Assembly (NCBI GenBank): GCA_021234155.1
Contig: JAJEKV010000010.1
Location: 8,578,103 to 8,642,102, forward strand
Direction of reading: 5' to 3'
DNA length: 64,000 nt
DNA from: Isoetes taiwanensis
Taxonomy: Eukaryota > Streptophyta > Lycopodiopsida > Isoetales > Isoetaceae
Below the pieces are notes generated by a model. That model was not told the DNA's origin and ran no database searches. It saw nothing but the letters and a program-made list of their open reading frames with translations. Shown in pieces: positions 22,497-33,782 of this stretch. Position 1 is the stretch's first letter. Each line of letters opens with the position of its first letter. A program made the translations under genes and the position numbers.

Positions 22497-22826
22497 ATGG
22501 CCCCAAAAGCTGGTGGGTTGAAGTTCAGGAAGAGCCATGCATCCGAATCTCCTGAGCAGGTTCCAGCTTGGCTTAAAGCCATGGAAGACAAGTTGGAGGT
22601 GAAGTTTGACGATCTGAGTGGCCTTCTGGAGAGCAGGTTGCAGACTAAGATTGATGATCTGGGTAGCGCAAAAGCAGAAATTCTTGCGGCCCTGGAAACC
22701 AAGGTTTCATCTTTGCAGGAAGAAATTCAGCAGAAGAGCAAGAGAGCAAAAGCCCCTCTCTTAAAATTTCACGAAAATGTGAAACTGTATGATTGTTTGA
22801 ATGAGTTGGAAGACTGCTTTTCTTGA
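22497..22826 (+). CDS. Coiled-coil ORF in element X1
   Basis: 109 codons starting MAPKAGGLKFRKS. The middle part (VPAWLKAMEDKLEVKFDDL, LESRLQTKIDDLG, ILAALETKVSSLQEEIQQK) has the heptad pattern of a coiled coil, as seen at the N-terminal end of many retrotransposon Gag or LINE ORF1 proteins. The frame stops at 22826, but similar coding character (ERHLQSKTDPWMQQPK) continues past the stop, so it is probably a truncated gene. No nucleic-acid-binding motif is seen. Confidence 0.4.
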   Translation: MAPKAGGLKFRKSHASESPEQVPAWLKAMEDKLEVKFDDLSGLLESRLQTKIDDLGSAKAEILAALETKVSSLQEEIQQKSKRAKAPLLKFHENVKLYDCLNELEDCFS

Positions 22827-23250
22827 TTTGAGAGGCACTTGCAAAGCAAGACGGATCCCTGGATGCAACAGCCAAAGACATCATAGCCAGAGGTAACTCT
22901 TTGATTTGTAAAAGGAAAAAAATAATATGCATCAGGGATAGGGAAGGGCCAAGAATTGCAGAATTCTATGAAATGGGGGAGTTTGGCCTTTTCGATTTCA
23001 AGAACAGCCCAAAAATAGGGCTCGATGGACCTGTGGTGACTCAGTCATAACCCTTTTAATATGTGTTGTCTTTATTCCTTCCGCCTGTTTGCATTTAACC
23101 CGCTTAAGAGCTTCCAGTGTTCCGGTATCTCGATTTGGGATTAACCTCAAGAGTTTTGGGAGTCCCGCCCATAATGGGGCTTTAAAAATGTTCTTTTTCA
23201 TGGCCTTCTTGTGGTTGGAAGGAACAAACTTGTCTGTGTTTCAAAGGCTT

Positions 23251-23430
23251 GAGGAGCAGAGTTTCGGGAGGAAGGCTCCGCTTTATTAATAATGTTATTT
23301 TCGAAGAGTTAAGCTTGTTTCTTATTGTCTCGTTTTCATTACTTTAAGGAGCGAGTTTCGGGAAGAAGGCTCCTCTTTTAATACATTATTGTCCGGAATA
23401 GTTAAGCTTGTTTCTTAATGATTTATCCGC
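23251..23430. repeat. Two-copy tandem repeat, about 95 bp, each with a hairpin
   Basis: Both units contain GGAGC...TTTCGGGA..GAAGGCTCC followed by a T-rich stretch and AGTTAAGCTTGTTTCTTA. The GGAGC/GCTCC arms can pair. Confidence 0.7.
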
Positions 23431-24544
23431 CTAATCGGCAATCTTGATTCAACGGCCGCATGTGTAGGTTCTTGTTTTTCTTGTTTCTTGTGTAGTTTCA
23501 TCGCCTTCTATTGAAACAAAATGTTTTGGTAGATCCAAAGATTATTTGTCCGTCTCTAGCTGCCTTTTACATGTTTTTAGGCATTTCTAGACACTTTCAA
23601 ATGAGGTCTTCTGTTTGAGTTCTGCAACTTATTGTTTAACAATCTATTGTCATTCTTCTAGTCGACCATATGGGCTTCTTTATCTTGTCGAAAGGCCATC
23701 CTGGATAATGGCAATCTGTGTATGCGGGAATGGCAGAATCCTTAGCATGTGTAGAAAATACTGGGGAATTCATTGAATGGAGAACTCGGAACTCTGTATT
23801 AAAGTCTCAGACGCAAGTTAAGCTGGAGTCATGCCATTTCTGCGGTGTTCTGGCCGCAGTTCATTGCCGTACCTTCCTGCTCCAGTTGCCTTGCCATGCC
23901 GCTGTCGGCAGGCGCTTCCCGCCTCTCACCTCGCCCTGTTCTTGTCTTACCCAGGCATCTCAAAGCTGGCCGCCTGGCTCTGCCGTCCATCTCTAAACGT
24001 AGCTACTTTACTTTATGTTGATCGAGGTTTTTTCTTGACCATTAACCGGAAGTTTCCTATGATTGGTAAATCTTAGCCTAATATAAATTAATACTTAACT
24101 AAACTTTCGAACCCATAACTAAGGTTTGTTATTATTCTATGCTTTTATAACTAAGGTTTTATTATCTTCTTAACCCATGTCTAAGGTTACCATGTTAAGC
24201 CTCCTTGGTCTCATAGAGGTTTTTCTTAAAGATGCTAGACGTAGCGATAGTGCTTGCCACCTTAACTTTTGGGTCGCCGACCGAGAGATCATCTATAATA
24301 AAGTTTTGTATGCCCTTTCTTTTTAGCTAGGTTTTTCCTTCCCCCATGGATGGTGCACCATAGAAATGGTTTTAGATTTGAAACGTGAATAATATGTGGT
24401 CTTATAGCGGGTGGTCCTAGCACTCAGCTGCTAAGCTTCTTTCATTGTATGTGAGCAACTACTGACTCCTTGCCCTGTTTAATGGATTTTATATTATTCC
24501 TGCCTCTGTTTCAGCATTCTTGTCCATGTCTCAGTAGTATTTCT

Positions 24545-25377
24545 AGAAATGACGTTTTCCTTCGCTTTCAACGAATAGAAGGAAAACGAGGTTCTAGGAA
24601 TACGGAGGCGATTAGCAGTTAGTTAGTTCTTCCCCTTTTTTCCCTATTTATATGCTTTCTCGTACGTTTCTCTCTCATCAGCTCTCTTGGTGCATTTCCT
24701 ATCCTCCTCTTCCTTCTCCCTTGGTTTGGCCCACCCCCCCACCCTTCTCCCGCTTTTATGACTTGTTTGAAAACTAACTCTTTGTTGGAGGCTTGGTGCC
24801 TAGTTGGAGGCGAGCGCTGGTTGGTGGCCTAGTGCCCCGTTTGGGGCCTTGGTGCCCGGTTGGGGCCTGGATGCCCCGGTTGAGGCTTTTTTGTGCTTGG
24901 TTGGGGCCTTTGTGCCTGGTTGAGGCCGGTGCGCCTAGTGGAAGGCTTGGTGCCTAGTTGGAAGCCTTGGTGGCTGGATGGCCTTGGTGGCCTTTGGTTT
25001 GTCTTCTTTTGTGTATGCAGGGTTTAGCGTGGCTGTTTGGAGGAGGGCTCTGGATTCGGAGCACAAGATGAAGATCAATGGAGAAGACAATTCAAACATG
25101 TTTCGTCTTTGGCAATTTCTTTGTTGTAATGTATTTTCACCCAGTAAGGCTAGTCAGCATGAGGGTACAATATCTATTATGTTTTTGGACCTAGCATCGG
25201 TTAGTGATCCCATTATTGTCAGGGTTTTTCCTCGAAAACCCGAAAGGGCGAGGTTTTTTAATCCCGGCCATAATGGTTTCACTAGCTTGCTATCTGTATG
25301 TACTTGTTTTGGTTATCAAGGAGATGCCCATGAGCAGCATTAGAGCATTCTTGTCCATGTCTAGCCGTAGTATTTCT
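24545..25377. mobile_element. Inserted element X2, short copy of X1 family, 0.83 kb
   Basis: The first about 187 bp are nearly identical to the start of X1 (three small differences), and the last about 35 bp match the end of X1 (CATTCTTGTCCATGTCT...TATTTCT). It abuts X1 head to tail, and its interior differs. The right end joins the H3-like frame at 25378. Confidence 0.5.
24787..24985. repeat. GGTTGGGGCCT-type minisatellite
   Basis: About nine degenerate units of roughly 20-25 bp built on TTGG(G/A)GGC and TTGGTGCC, inside element X2. Confidence 0.8.
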
Positions 25378-25507
25378 AGAAGCAGCAGAGATGGAGGCCG
25401 TGCAACACTTCGAAGATTCACTGGCATGCACGGTCCATGCAAAAAGAGTCACGCTTCAGCCAAAGGACATGAGATTGGCTAAATACATCAAGAGGACAGA
25501 TAAATAG
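25378..25507 (+). pseudogene. Divergent histone H3-like frame, C-terminal part
   Basis: Open to a TAG stop at 25505-25507. It reads EAAEMEAVQHFEDSLAC and then HAKRVTLQPKDMRLAKYIK, matching the H3 alpha-2/alpha-3 core (canonical EAAEAYLVGLFEDTNLC and HAKRVTIMPKDIQLARRI). The codon split across the insertion (CA at 21934-21935 plus A at 25378) rejoins in frame with the 5' part. Its location inside an LTR element suggests capture of a host histone gene, or a histone-like protein belonging to the element. Confidence 0.7.
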
Positions 25508-25650
25508 AACAGAAGCTACTTTTCGTAACTGACAGGCTTATATGTAGTGTATGAAAATTTTGAAGAATAAAGATATGTAGTCGTTTAAAAATGTGTATTT
25601 CATTAGGTACAGTATTAGATCTGGAGCAAATGCGACATTTTGGCCAACAC

Positions 25651-25714
25651 CTCCAAGAGTGCGCCAGAGCATAGTTAGGTCCCAACCTAACCCCCTCCTC
25701 GCGCACTCTTAGAG
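25651..25714. repeat. 64 bp nested palindrome, copy 3
   Basis: Outer arms CTCCAAGAGTGCGC and GCGCACTCTTAGAG with inner TTAGGTCCCAACCTAA. Confidence 0.9.
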
Positions 25715-25860
25715 TGATCCAGCCAACTGGGCCCTTGATTAGCCCTACTTGCTCCAAACGTAGTAAATAAACAAAGAAACTTGCATTTAGGAAGAAAATT
25801 AATAGAAATTTACCCTTCCAGCTGGTTCTTGGCATCCATTAGGCATAGATAGACCAACAC

Positions 25861-25924
25861 CTCCAAGAGTGCGCCAGAGGCCACTTAGGTCCCAACCTAA
25901 CACCCTCCTCGCGCACTCTTAGAG
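25861..25924. repeat. 64 bp nested palindrome, copy 4
   Basis: Same arms and inner core as copy 3; only the bases between arm and core differ. Confidence 0.9.
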
Positions 25925-28900
25925 GCGTCCGATTTTTCAAACCCCATAACTTGAGCTACAGAGCTCCAAATCGCCTGAAATTTGTTGCAATAGGACCGTT
26001 AGACAGCCTAGAATCCATTTATGACCTCAAATTAGGCTAGAAATGTCAAACTTCAGCTCAAAATGACTAAAATTGCTCAAACCCTTGAATTGTTTTTCCA
26101 AACTGTGGTTTGTAGGTAAATAGAAGCATACCCCATTAGTACCTCACAAGTATTGCTCTCGGCTCAAAGCTGATGCCTTACTCCTAGATAGAAGTGCCCA
26201 AGAACACCCCTTTATTATAGTCATCTAGACCTCAGCATAGCAACCCAAGTCCAACTGTTGGTACATCACCTCTGCTTATGCCAAAGGCATAAACCTTGAC
26301 CTAATTTTGTGTCCTTCTAATAGAGTTTGACCTATACAAAAACCATTGACACTCCCTATTGCCGGGATACCTAGAAAGGAGCTAGAGTCTAGAGCTGCCC
26401 AAGTCACTCCATGTGTAGAGATTGGACTCCCCCAAACCAACTTTGCTAGGACCTTAGAGTATGCCTCAAACATCATGGAGGTTTTGCAAAAAAAAACCCT
26501 CATTTCATGCCATACCACACATCCTAATGTCCATAGACTTGGAGATTATAGATATGTCTCGATAATCTTTGCCGAGCCATCTTGCTTGCTTATAGAGCCC
26601 AAAATGTTGTAGGAGAGCCCTTCAAGTAGACCCTTAGACTCTAGGATATCACAGAAGGCTTTTCGAAGGACGGGGCCAGAGCCACGTAAGAGCTAGAGGC
26701 GCAACTCCTTGAAGACATCAAGGTCCCAAACATGTACGGGGGCATGCATAAGGAGAGGAGATCGAAAAGGCGGACCCAAGAGAGGGAAGCACAACGACAA
26801 ACACCTCAACCGACAAAAGAGTAGAACAGGACACCACCGGCCTATCATCAATCTTCATCAAATGGGAAGAATATTCGGTAACCAACCGCATCAAGAATCT
26901 TCTAGATGTCAACCTCCCGGCTACCACGTCCACGAGCTCACATCGAAGAGGCGATCTCGGCCTTCACCCATTTCGGCGCACATGAGTTTCAAATGGAAGA
27001 ACGCAAGGCAGCAAAATACAGTTAGACAACAATGCCACGTTAGCATCACGAGCTAGGGCGAGAGGGCATAATCTTCCGTCGAGGAGAGAAGTCATGGCGA
27101 CACAGGAGCGTATAGAAAGCAAAGGAAGGGCGACTTTACTAAATCCAGCCAAGGAGTGCGAGACTTCGAATGGATAGGATCCAAGGGACGGAGGAGACGA
27201 CCTAGCCAACAGGTACAAGTCACCAATGGCGACTAGAAGGAGCCATGGTAGGGGCAATGGAGATTACCACACTTCCAGGCACAGGAGAGGCACCTCGGAA
27301 CGAAGCAAAACCCAAGCAACAGGAGTCGCACTCAGAAATTCAACCTACGGAGGAATGACAATGCCTGCCTACCGACCACGATCTCAAAGCTTCGAAGACA
27401 TTCAAGAACGCCCGACTGCAATAGCCAGGGGATCAACCGATCAATGGCACCGCACATCGGCAACCTTGCAACGACACACTGCATAGAGGGACAAAGGTCA
27501 GGAACTAAAAGCAGGGGAAGTGCTAGCAACCGACTTCTTCCACAAGCTCCCTAGAGGCAACAGGAGGATCAAAACTGACGGGCACAATCAAAGCCACCGG
27601 AGGGTACCTCAAGACAAGAAGACAGCATAACACTAAGGAACATGACAATGTCCAAGCCATGTGACTGAGGGGATCAAACAAGGAAGATTGGACGCCGATG
27701 GAGAAGCAATTAGGTGAGCGAGGCGAGCCGATAACTTGCACGGGACTTGCATGCAACTTAGGTGAACCAATGATGGACGATTCAAAGAACAACTCCGCAG
27801 AAGAGAACAACTCCGAGGAGTATAACCAAAGGAAGCGCCAAGACCTCAAGAGCCTCAAATAGCTTCAAGTATCGTGAAGGGGGGGAACAATTACGGCCCG
27901 AGAACGTAATCGGGGAGGCGGGCCAAATGTCGAAGCATCAACGACCAAAGACACCTTTAGTTAGAATGTGAGGCAAAGCGTGTTGTGCCATGGTCGACAA
28001 ACATCGGAGGGCCCAAGTATATCAACAAGTACCCCTAATAATGGTGACGTACAAATAGGGAGGATATAGATCGTCAACACCAAGCCACCGGAGGAACACC
28101 GATGACATTACCAAGGAGTAGGTGTGCAACTCGAAGGGAGGCACAAGGGGACTTAATAGCTCTATTGGTAATTGTAATTATGTAAGCTATATGCTTTGCA
28201 TATATAGTTCCCTTTGTTATTTCTTCCCTCCCATAGCGTAACAAATCAAACGAAGAGATGTCAGCCAATTTGCAGGGGTGAAGCAATCAACATCTTCAAC
28301 ACTCTTCGGGCAACGCGATAACGACAAGAGGACTCGATGTATGAGACGTCGATGAAGTCGAGGAAACAATATCGGATATAGAGTCGCCCTTTAGCCGCCA
28401 AGACAAAAGAGTTCAAGATGAAAGATCTTTTTCAATCCAAGACCACCTTCGGGCTTTTGAAAAGCGGCATGGAAGATTTCAAGTGACCAACTACACCATC
28501 AAAGACCAGCAAGGAGAGGCTTCCAAACGAACAAAGTCAACCTCTACATCAAGAGGAGCCACTTTCAAGGAGACCGACGTGTCGGCGACTTCGAAAAGAA
28601 CGTTACCTTGCTACTTCAAGCGTGCAATCCAGTGGATGAGCTTCTAGCAAGCTCAAGGATCCAAGTCCATGGGGCCTAGTAGGTTAAATGTATGGATGGT
28701 AACATCCACATTGGGATTAGAAGGCATTTTTTTTTAGATATTCTCGCGAAGGATTGCCCAATATTGAGCTAAGCGTCAAGTATTGGGAAGGAAACACATA
28801 AGAGTAACTAAAATTATACAAGATTGTTAACAGACATCCAACATATTGAAACCACTTGGTGAGATTGATCACCTCGCTAAGAAGGAATCATTACTAGGAT

Positions 28901-31049
28901 AATTGTTGACCATGTATAAATCTAGTACCTCCAAAGAATAATCCAACCGAAAGAAAAGAAGTAATCTAACAAGTCCGGCCAACTTGTTACGATGACATCA
29001 ATTCGATTGGTAGGAATATTCCAAGAGTTTAAATAACTAAGAAAGGGGGAATCTCTAGAATATAAAAGAATAGTACATGCAAGGTACATCTAAAATAAGA
29101 ATTATAGTAATCAAATAGTCTTTTGAGACAAAAAAAATTGTCATGATGACAAAACCTTGTGGTTTAGAATCGTTCTAACTAAGTAGGTAACCCATAACTA
29201 TATTGAAATAAATGGTAACATAATATGTGCATCCATCTTAGATGGTTATATATGTTAGCTAAGGCTAGTAAATTAATGCGCTAAGTAAGAAGCATATAAC
29301 CTCTTAAGGGGAGAGAATAGATATGACGTTGTGTACAACGTCATTGAAGGGGTGCAGGACCATTTTTCTTTTCGAAGAAAGTGGGAGGGCTCAATCTTAT
29401 GATTGAACGCATTTGTATCGAATTGACCGAATTAGAATAGAGAGTTCACTCCCAATGCAATGGCCGGCGAATAGAGCGTAAGATAGATAGATACCTTAGT
29501 GCTTTCGGGAGGCCTTCAACGTCGCGAGGCCCGGCGTAGTAGCTAACTACACCAATGAAGTGGAGCAAAACTATGGGAGCAATGCAACGACCAAGTCATC
29601 TCCAAATTACTCAACGCCAGCTCAATGGGTGGATGCGTTCTAGCCTTAGGTAAGGTGTGCGCATGTATGATAAGCTTTAATGTGTCTTATAGATAAGTTA
29701 AATATAGATCCTATAACTACATAGAAATTGCTGAACGTATATGTATCGTACGGAAATAAGTTAAATAACAACGATAATGTAAGTTAATGCATAAATATTA
29801 CGTTAAGGTAATTATGTTAATCACATGCATTAAAGGGAGCCAGCAAAAAAAAAAAAAAAATCGGCTCAGGCATGTCGATTTGTGTTTAGATTAATTTCAT
29901 GTGTAGTTAAGTATAATCTACGCATGCAACCTATGAGGTAAGGGTTGCATGCGTTGCTACCGATGATGAGATTACTACGGTGATCTCTAGGGCATGGTGT
30001 AATGTCAATGTAGGCATGACCGCGTTTCCGCTTGGATGAGTGGAAGGTAGATTAGAAAGTCTACCTCTGTTCCACGGAGGTAGACGACCTCGAGAGAAAG
30101 GAGGTCATTCAGGAATGCATTGATAGGAAAAGCACCTCTAGCCCCATATATGCTTTGATAGGAGGAATCGCCTTCACCCATATACCTGAAGGACCTATCC
30201 TCCACGCCGGGCAACTAGGGTGTAGGCATGAGCGCATATATAGGCATATAGGCTACATTGTCTCCACGGCCATAATGGAAGATTCACCCTCTTCCTACGC
30301 CCGGAGATTAGCCATGCATCCATGTAGATAGGTGGGGTGGTCGCCATATAACCAAAATTTTATTAATAATTAAAATGGTTCTAACGTAGTGACGACACTG
30401 CGGCAGGCCAATAGAGCTCCTGAGGGAGGCGGAGGTCGAGCTACGAGACTTGCAACACAAATTTTGTTATAATGTGATGCAAGGGATGAAGAGTACCTTA
30501 GAAGTGTAAATTTTGTATGGAATTGATAAACTTTGATAAACTTAAATATTGTATTAAGTAAGGGCAATAATTACCTTGCGTGGATTAGAATAGAATAATT
30601 ACCTTGCGTGGATTAAGTTATGAAGTCATAAGTTAATTCGATAATAAAATAGTACAGTAATGTCTTAAACATTACCTTAGAGTAATTCTAATAATTAAGA
30701 TAGTAAGTGTGTAATTATAGATATTGTAAAATTAATACAGGATTTTAAGGTGCGGAGACTTGCAACACAAATTTTGTTGGAATGTGTTGCAAGGTATACG
30801 AAAGTGTTAAATTGTGATAAACTAAATGTTGTGATAACAGAAACTAATAAGTACCTTGTTTTAATAGAAGTTACGATTCGACAAGTTATTCGATAATGTA
30901 ATGGCGTAATAATGATTTAAAAATATTACCTTAAGGTAATCCTAATAAATGTGTAAGTATTATAGTAGTATATCGTATGCATCAGGTTGATTGCGGGGCG
31001 AAGAGCCCAAGGTGGGGAGACTCTCACGCTTTGCGACAAACATCAATTC
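25925..31049. other. Interior of the LARD-like element, no recognised protein
   Basis: GC-moderate sequence to about 28.7 kb, then AT-rich. Frames at 26709-27056 and 27226-27486 have no family I recognise. Near 27875 a purine run (GTGAAGGGGGGGAAC) resembles a polypurine tract and may mark an older nested element. At 29846-29863 there is an A17 run inside a GAGCC/GGCTC arm pair. Confidence 0.4.
30434..30975. repeat. Two diverged direct repeats before the 3' LTR
   Basis: Units at about 30434-30730 and 30758-30975 share GAGACTTGCAACACAAATTT near their starts and an ATTACCTTA(G/A)(A/G)GTAAT block near their ends. A shorter relative of the block is seen near 29808. Confidence 0.65.
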
Positions 31050-31062
31050 AAGGTGGGGAGAA
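31050..31062 (+). promoter_or_regulatory. Polypurine tract of the LARD-like element
   Basis: AAGGTGGGGAGAA just before the LTR start TGTGGCGTTC. A near copy (AAGGTGGGGAGA) lies at 31009. Confidence 0.7.
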
Positions 31063-32626
31063 TGTGGCGTTCGGCGATAACATACGGTATGAATCACGTA
31101 TATTATCTTTGACGTCACTAGTACATGTCGACTCAGGCGACATGTACACGGCGACAAATAAAGGTAGTACCCTAGGGTACGACCTTGTGAACCATTATAT
31201 TGCACATGTTAAGGCCACATGTGAATATAACATCCTTTGCCATGTGGCAATAGCCCATTGACCAAAAAGGGTCCAGCCCTAAATTGCGTGGGCATAAAGG
31301 GGCATAAACCTAAAAAGGGAAACCCTTTGGGTTTCCAGCCCCTATAGGTCGGATTGCGGCAGCCTTTGGGCCTTTTCGCTTTGGAGTAGCAGAGGAATCG
31401 AATTCATAGGTTGCGGCTCGATCCGGGACCGGCGGTCTCGAGATCCAAAGAAAGATGGGCGCCTTCAGAGGAGGGGAGCCAGCCAAGAAGCGGGTTAGTG
31501 GTTGATCGATGGTTAAATCCGAAGTTCTCGGGCCTCATTCCATAGGATTAGTATTCATTCTTAGCTATAGGCGACCCCTACAGACCCTAAGAATGATAGG
31601 AACTAACAAAGGAACCTAACCATGTATGATTAGGTAGATTAGAATAGATGTATTCTATTATTTCAGTTACATTGTGATGTTGTTTTGACATTCTATAAGC
31701 CACTCTTGTGTATTGGGAAGGGGGTAGAGACCCGAGCCCAAGTAGTTGGATGATCCTAGTTTGAGCCCATTAATTCCCACCAATGCGGCACGTGCATAAG
31801 AGCCCGCTGGGCGTGGGTGGCGGAGCTAGACCGGGCCGACAAGGGAGAGCTTGTCTAATCACGGTTGATCCATACCGGCGCCGTAACGACGGCCGGGAAC
31901 GCCGAGCTAGGCCTAATACCACAACACCTGCGTGAGGCGGGGTATGGGCTCGGCTCGCCACCGGGGTGATGCGTCACCTTCCGGTGAGTTGAAGTCGAAT
32001 CTGACGTTGGCTCTCTAGCTCGCTGTGATTGGCATGAACCTCCGAGGGAGGGTGATCTCCTCTGCCTCATCCGGGGCGGGGAGATGCAACCGATGAGTAG
32101 TAGCCCCTCTGCTATTCACCGTGAGCTTCTCGGTCACGCTCAATACTTTTCACCTATCGCAAAGTATGCAATGGGAGGGGCGGATGGAGTGGACTACCCA
32201 ACGCACCATGTTCCTATGCCAGCCAAATCCATTTGCCATGAATTCCGATGCATTGCTATCACGGAGACCCGAGCGTCGATCTATCCCCATGAGTCTCGAG
32301 CCTGGGTAGGATTTCCCTATGTTATGTTGATGTCTTGATGTGTTGTTGCAGCTATTGTGATATGGTGGACCACCCTTGAGGTGGGTATGTATTTATTGAT
32401 TGATGTCATGTGCTCATGTTTTGTTTACGCTTCCGCAGCTAGGGTCGATCCCGCAGGGAGGCGGGATGAATGATACGTCCATTCTTCCCCGTCGGGTTCT
32501 TGGCCACCATCAGGAACCCGGCGTTAGGTGGGCGGCCTCACATCGCCGGCGCAGATCTTTGGTTTGAGGATGATCTCGAGTTTGTATACGATCGGGGCAT
32601 CGTATATGAGCTGGGGCCGTCCTGCA
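31063..32626 (+). repeat. LARD-like element, 3' LTR
   Basis: Begins TGTGGCGTTCGG and matches 18440-19983 along its length. The exact right edge is uncertain by a few bases (GGGGCCGTCCTGCA). Confidence 0.88.
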
Positions 32627-32793
32627 ATTTCCATGACCTTTGTCACGTTCAGCCATGAGCTTGTGATACCTGATCATGATGCCCATTACATTCCAGTCTA
32701 CACAGGAGATCACAGCATGGTTGTTGGCTAGGCCTGTTAGATGTTGTATAATTGTACAATTTCCTTCACGTGTTGCTTTTCTTGTCGCAGGTT

Positions 32794-33207
32794 TGAAATG
32801 GAGGTAGATGCGAATGCCCAGGATGGTGCAGGTGACCCTGTGGTCCATATAGATCCTTCGTTGATCAGTTCTAGCGTTGATGCCTCTCATCCAGATGCTC
32901 GGATTTATCCACCGGAGCTGGAGGAGACATTCTGTGCTGAGGAGTTCGTTAATCAGCTAGTTCAGATTGGCACGGAAATGCATAGGATGGCGGCTTCAAT
33001 GCGCATTCTCAAGCGCCAGCTTCGCAGGTTCTACTTAGCAATTGAGACTGCCATGAACAGTGTTGCGTGGGGGTGGCTCGGAGTTGCGACATCTGAGCTT
33101 CATACTCTTAGGTCGCACGTGAGCTTGCAAGGGCGCTGTTGTCACAGGAGATCTGGCAATTGTATAGCATCATAAGGCAGGCCTTCTCTGGAGAGCTGCG
33201 CAACTAA
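32794..33207 (+). CDS. Unrecognised exon-like segment, right of the LTR element
   Basis: A pyrimidine-rich stretch ending CTTGTCGCAG (acceptor-like) precedes a frame that begins FEMEVDANAQDGAGD. The frame continues with YPPELEETFCAEEFVNQL and MRILKRQLRRFYLAIETAM, predicted mostly helical. The frame changes near 33110, after which ARELARALLSQEIWQLY and IIRQAFSGELRN run to a stop at 33207. I recognise no family. It may be the 3' exon of the gene whose left part is at 18100-18439. One-base frame loss is present. Confidence 0.4.
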
Positions 33208-33782
33208 GTTCATGCTTATGTCGTCTTTTCTCTGTACTTTGACATCCCATGAATGTATATATACCATGCTTGTGCTGTAAAGAAGTAGCCATTTCAGTTA
33301 GTTTGCTTGCTTTGTGGTACTATATATACATGCTCCTGTTTTGTATACTGGTTGAAGCCATGGCATTGTATAAGGGGTGCTCCTATTAAATGGGGTCAAT
33401 TTGACCCCATGCTGACCCAATTTTAGTGGCTCGGATCTTCCCAGCCAGCATATTCCGCAGAAGGCGTCGTCATCTGACGGCCTCAAAACAATAATATACC
33501 CAAGAAATGATAGACTTTATCTGCGATGGAGTTCTACCTACTATCAGATCCAAAGAAGGCCTGCGAGCAAAGAAGATCTGCAAGTGTTTGCAAGATGTAA
33601 GGAGCTACGAAGGAGCTGCGAATGAGGAGCTTGGCTGCGCAATTTAAATGAAAACCTAAACACAAGTCCTAAACAAAAAACATGCACAACTGGTCGAGCA
33701 GAATGGAGTAACTCTACTTCCATTATGTTGTGGAGGGGATAGACACGTGATAGCATGAAAATGCATGCCAAGAAACAACCAC
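33208..33782. other. No gene recognised
   Basis: AT-rich. The first part could be the 3' UTR of the plus-strand segment ending at 33207. Confidence 0.35.

Larger units (their letters stand above)
21936..24544. mobile_element. Inserted element X1 (Helitron/Helentron-like candidate), 2.6 kb
   Basis: Starts AGAAATGACGTTTTCC and ends GTAGTATTTCT, with 6 bp terminal inverted repeats AGAAAT/ATTTCT. An 11 bp perfect hairpin stem (CGTTTTCCTTC and GAAGGAAAACG, 21944-21978) lies eight bases inside one end. It is followed directly by a second copy (X2). Removing both restores the H3-like frame exactly, so no target duplication is needed. The interior carries an ORF with coiled-coil character and repeats. 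Confidence 0.5.
18440..32626 (+). mobile_element. Large LTR retroelement derivative (LARD-like), about 14.2 kb
   Basis: Two direct repeats of about 1.55 kb bound an 11 kb interior. A primer-binding-like TGGTATCGAGCTCG follows the left LTR at 19985 and a purine tract (AAGGTGGGGAGAA) precedes the right LTR. The flanks share AATT (agaatt before, gcaatt after), a probable 4-5 bp duplication. I find no RT, integrase, RNase H or protease motifs inside, so it is non-autonomous. The interior holds an H3-like frame, four 64 bp palindromes, two tandem copies of another element, and long AT-rich sequence. Confidence 0.8.

Noticed and set aside
18440-32626. Two independent solo LTRs instead of one element
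   Set aside because: A primer-binding-like site follows the left copy, a purine tract precedes the right copy, orientation is the same, and the outer flanks share AATT; one element is the simpler reading.
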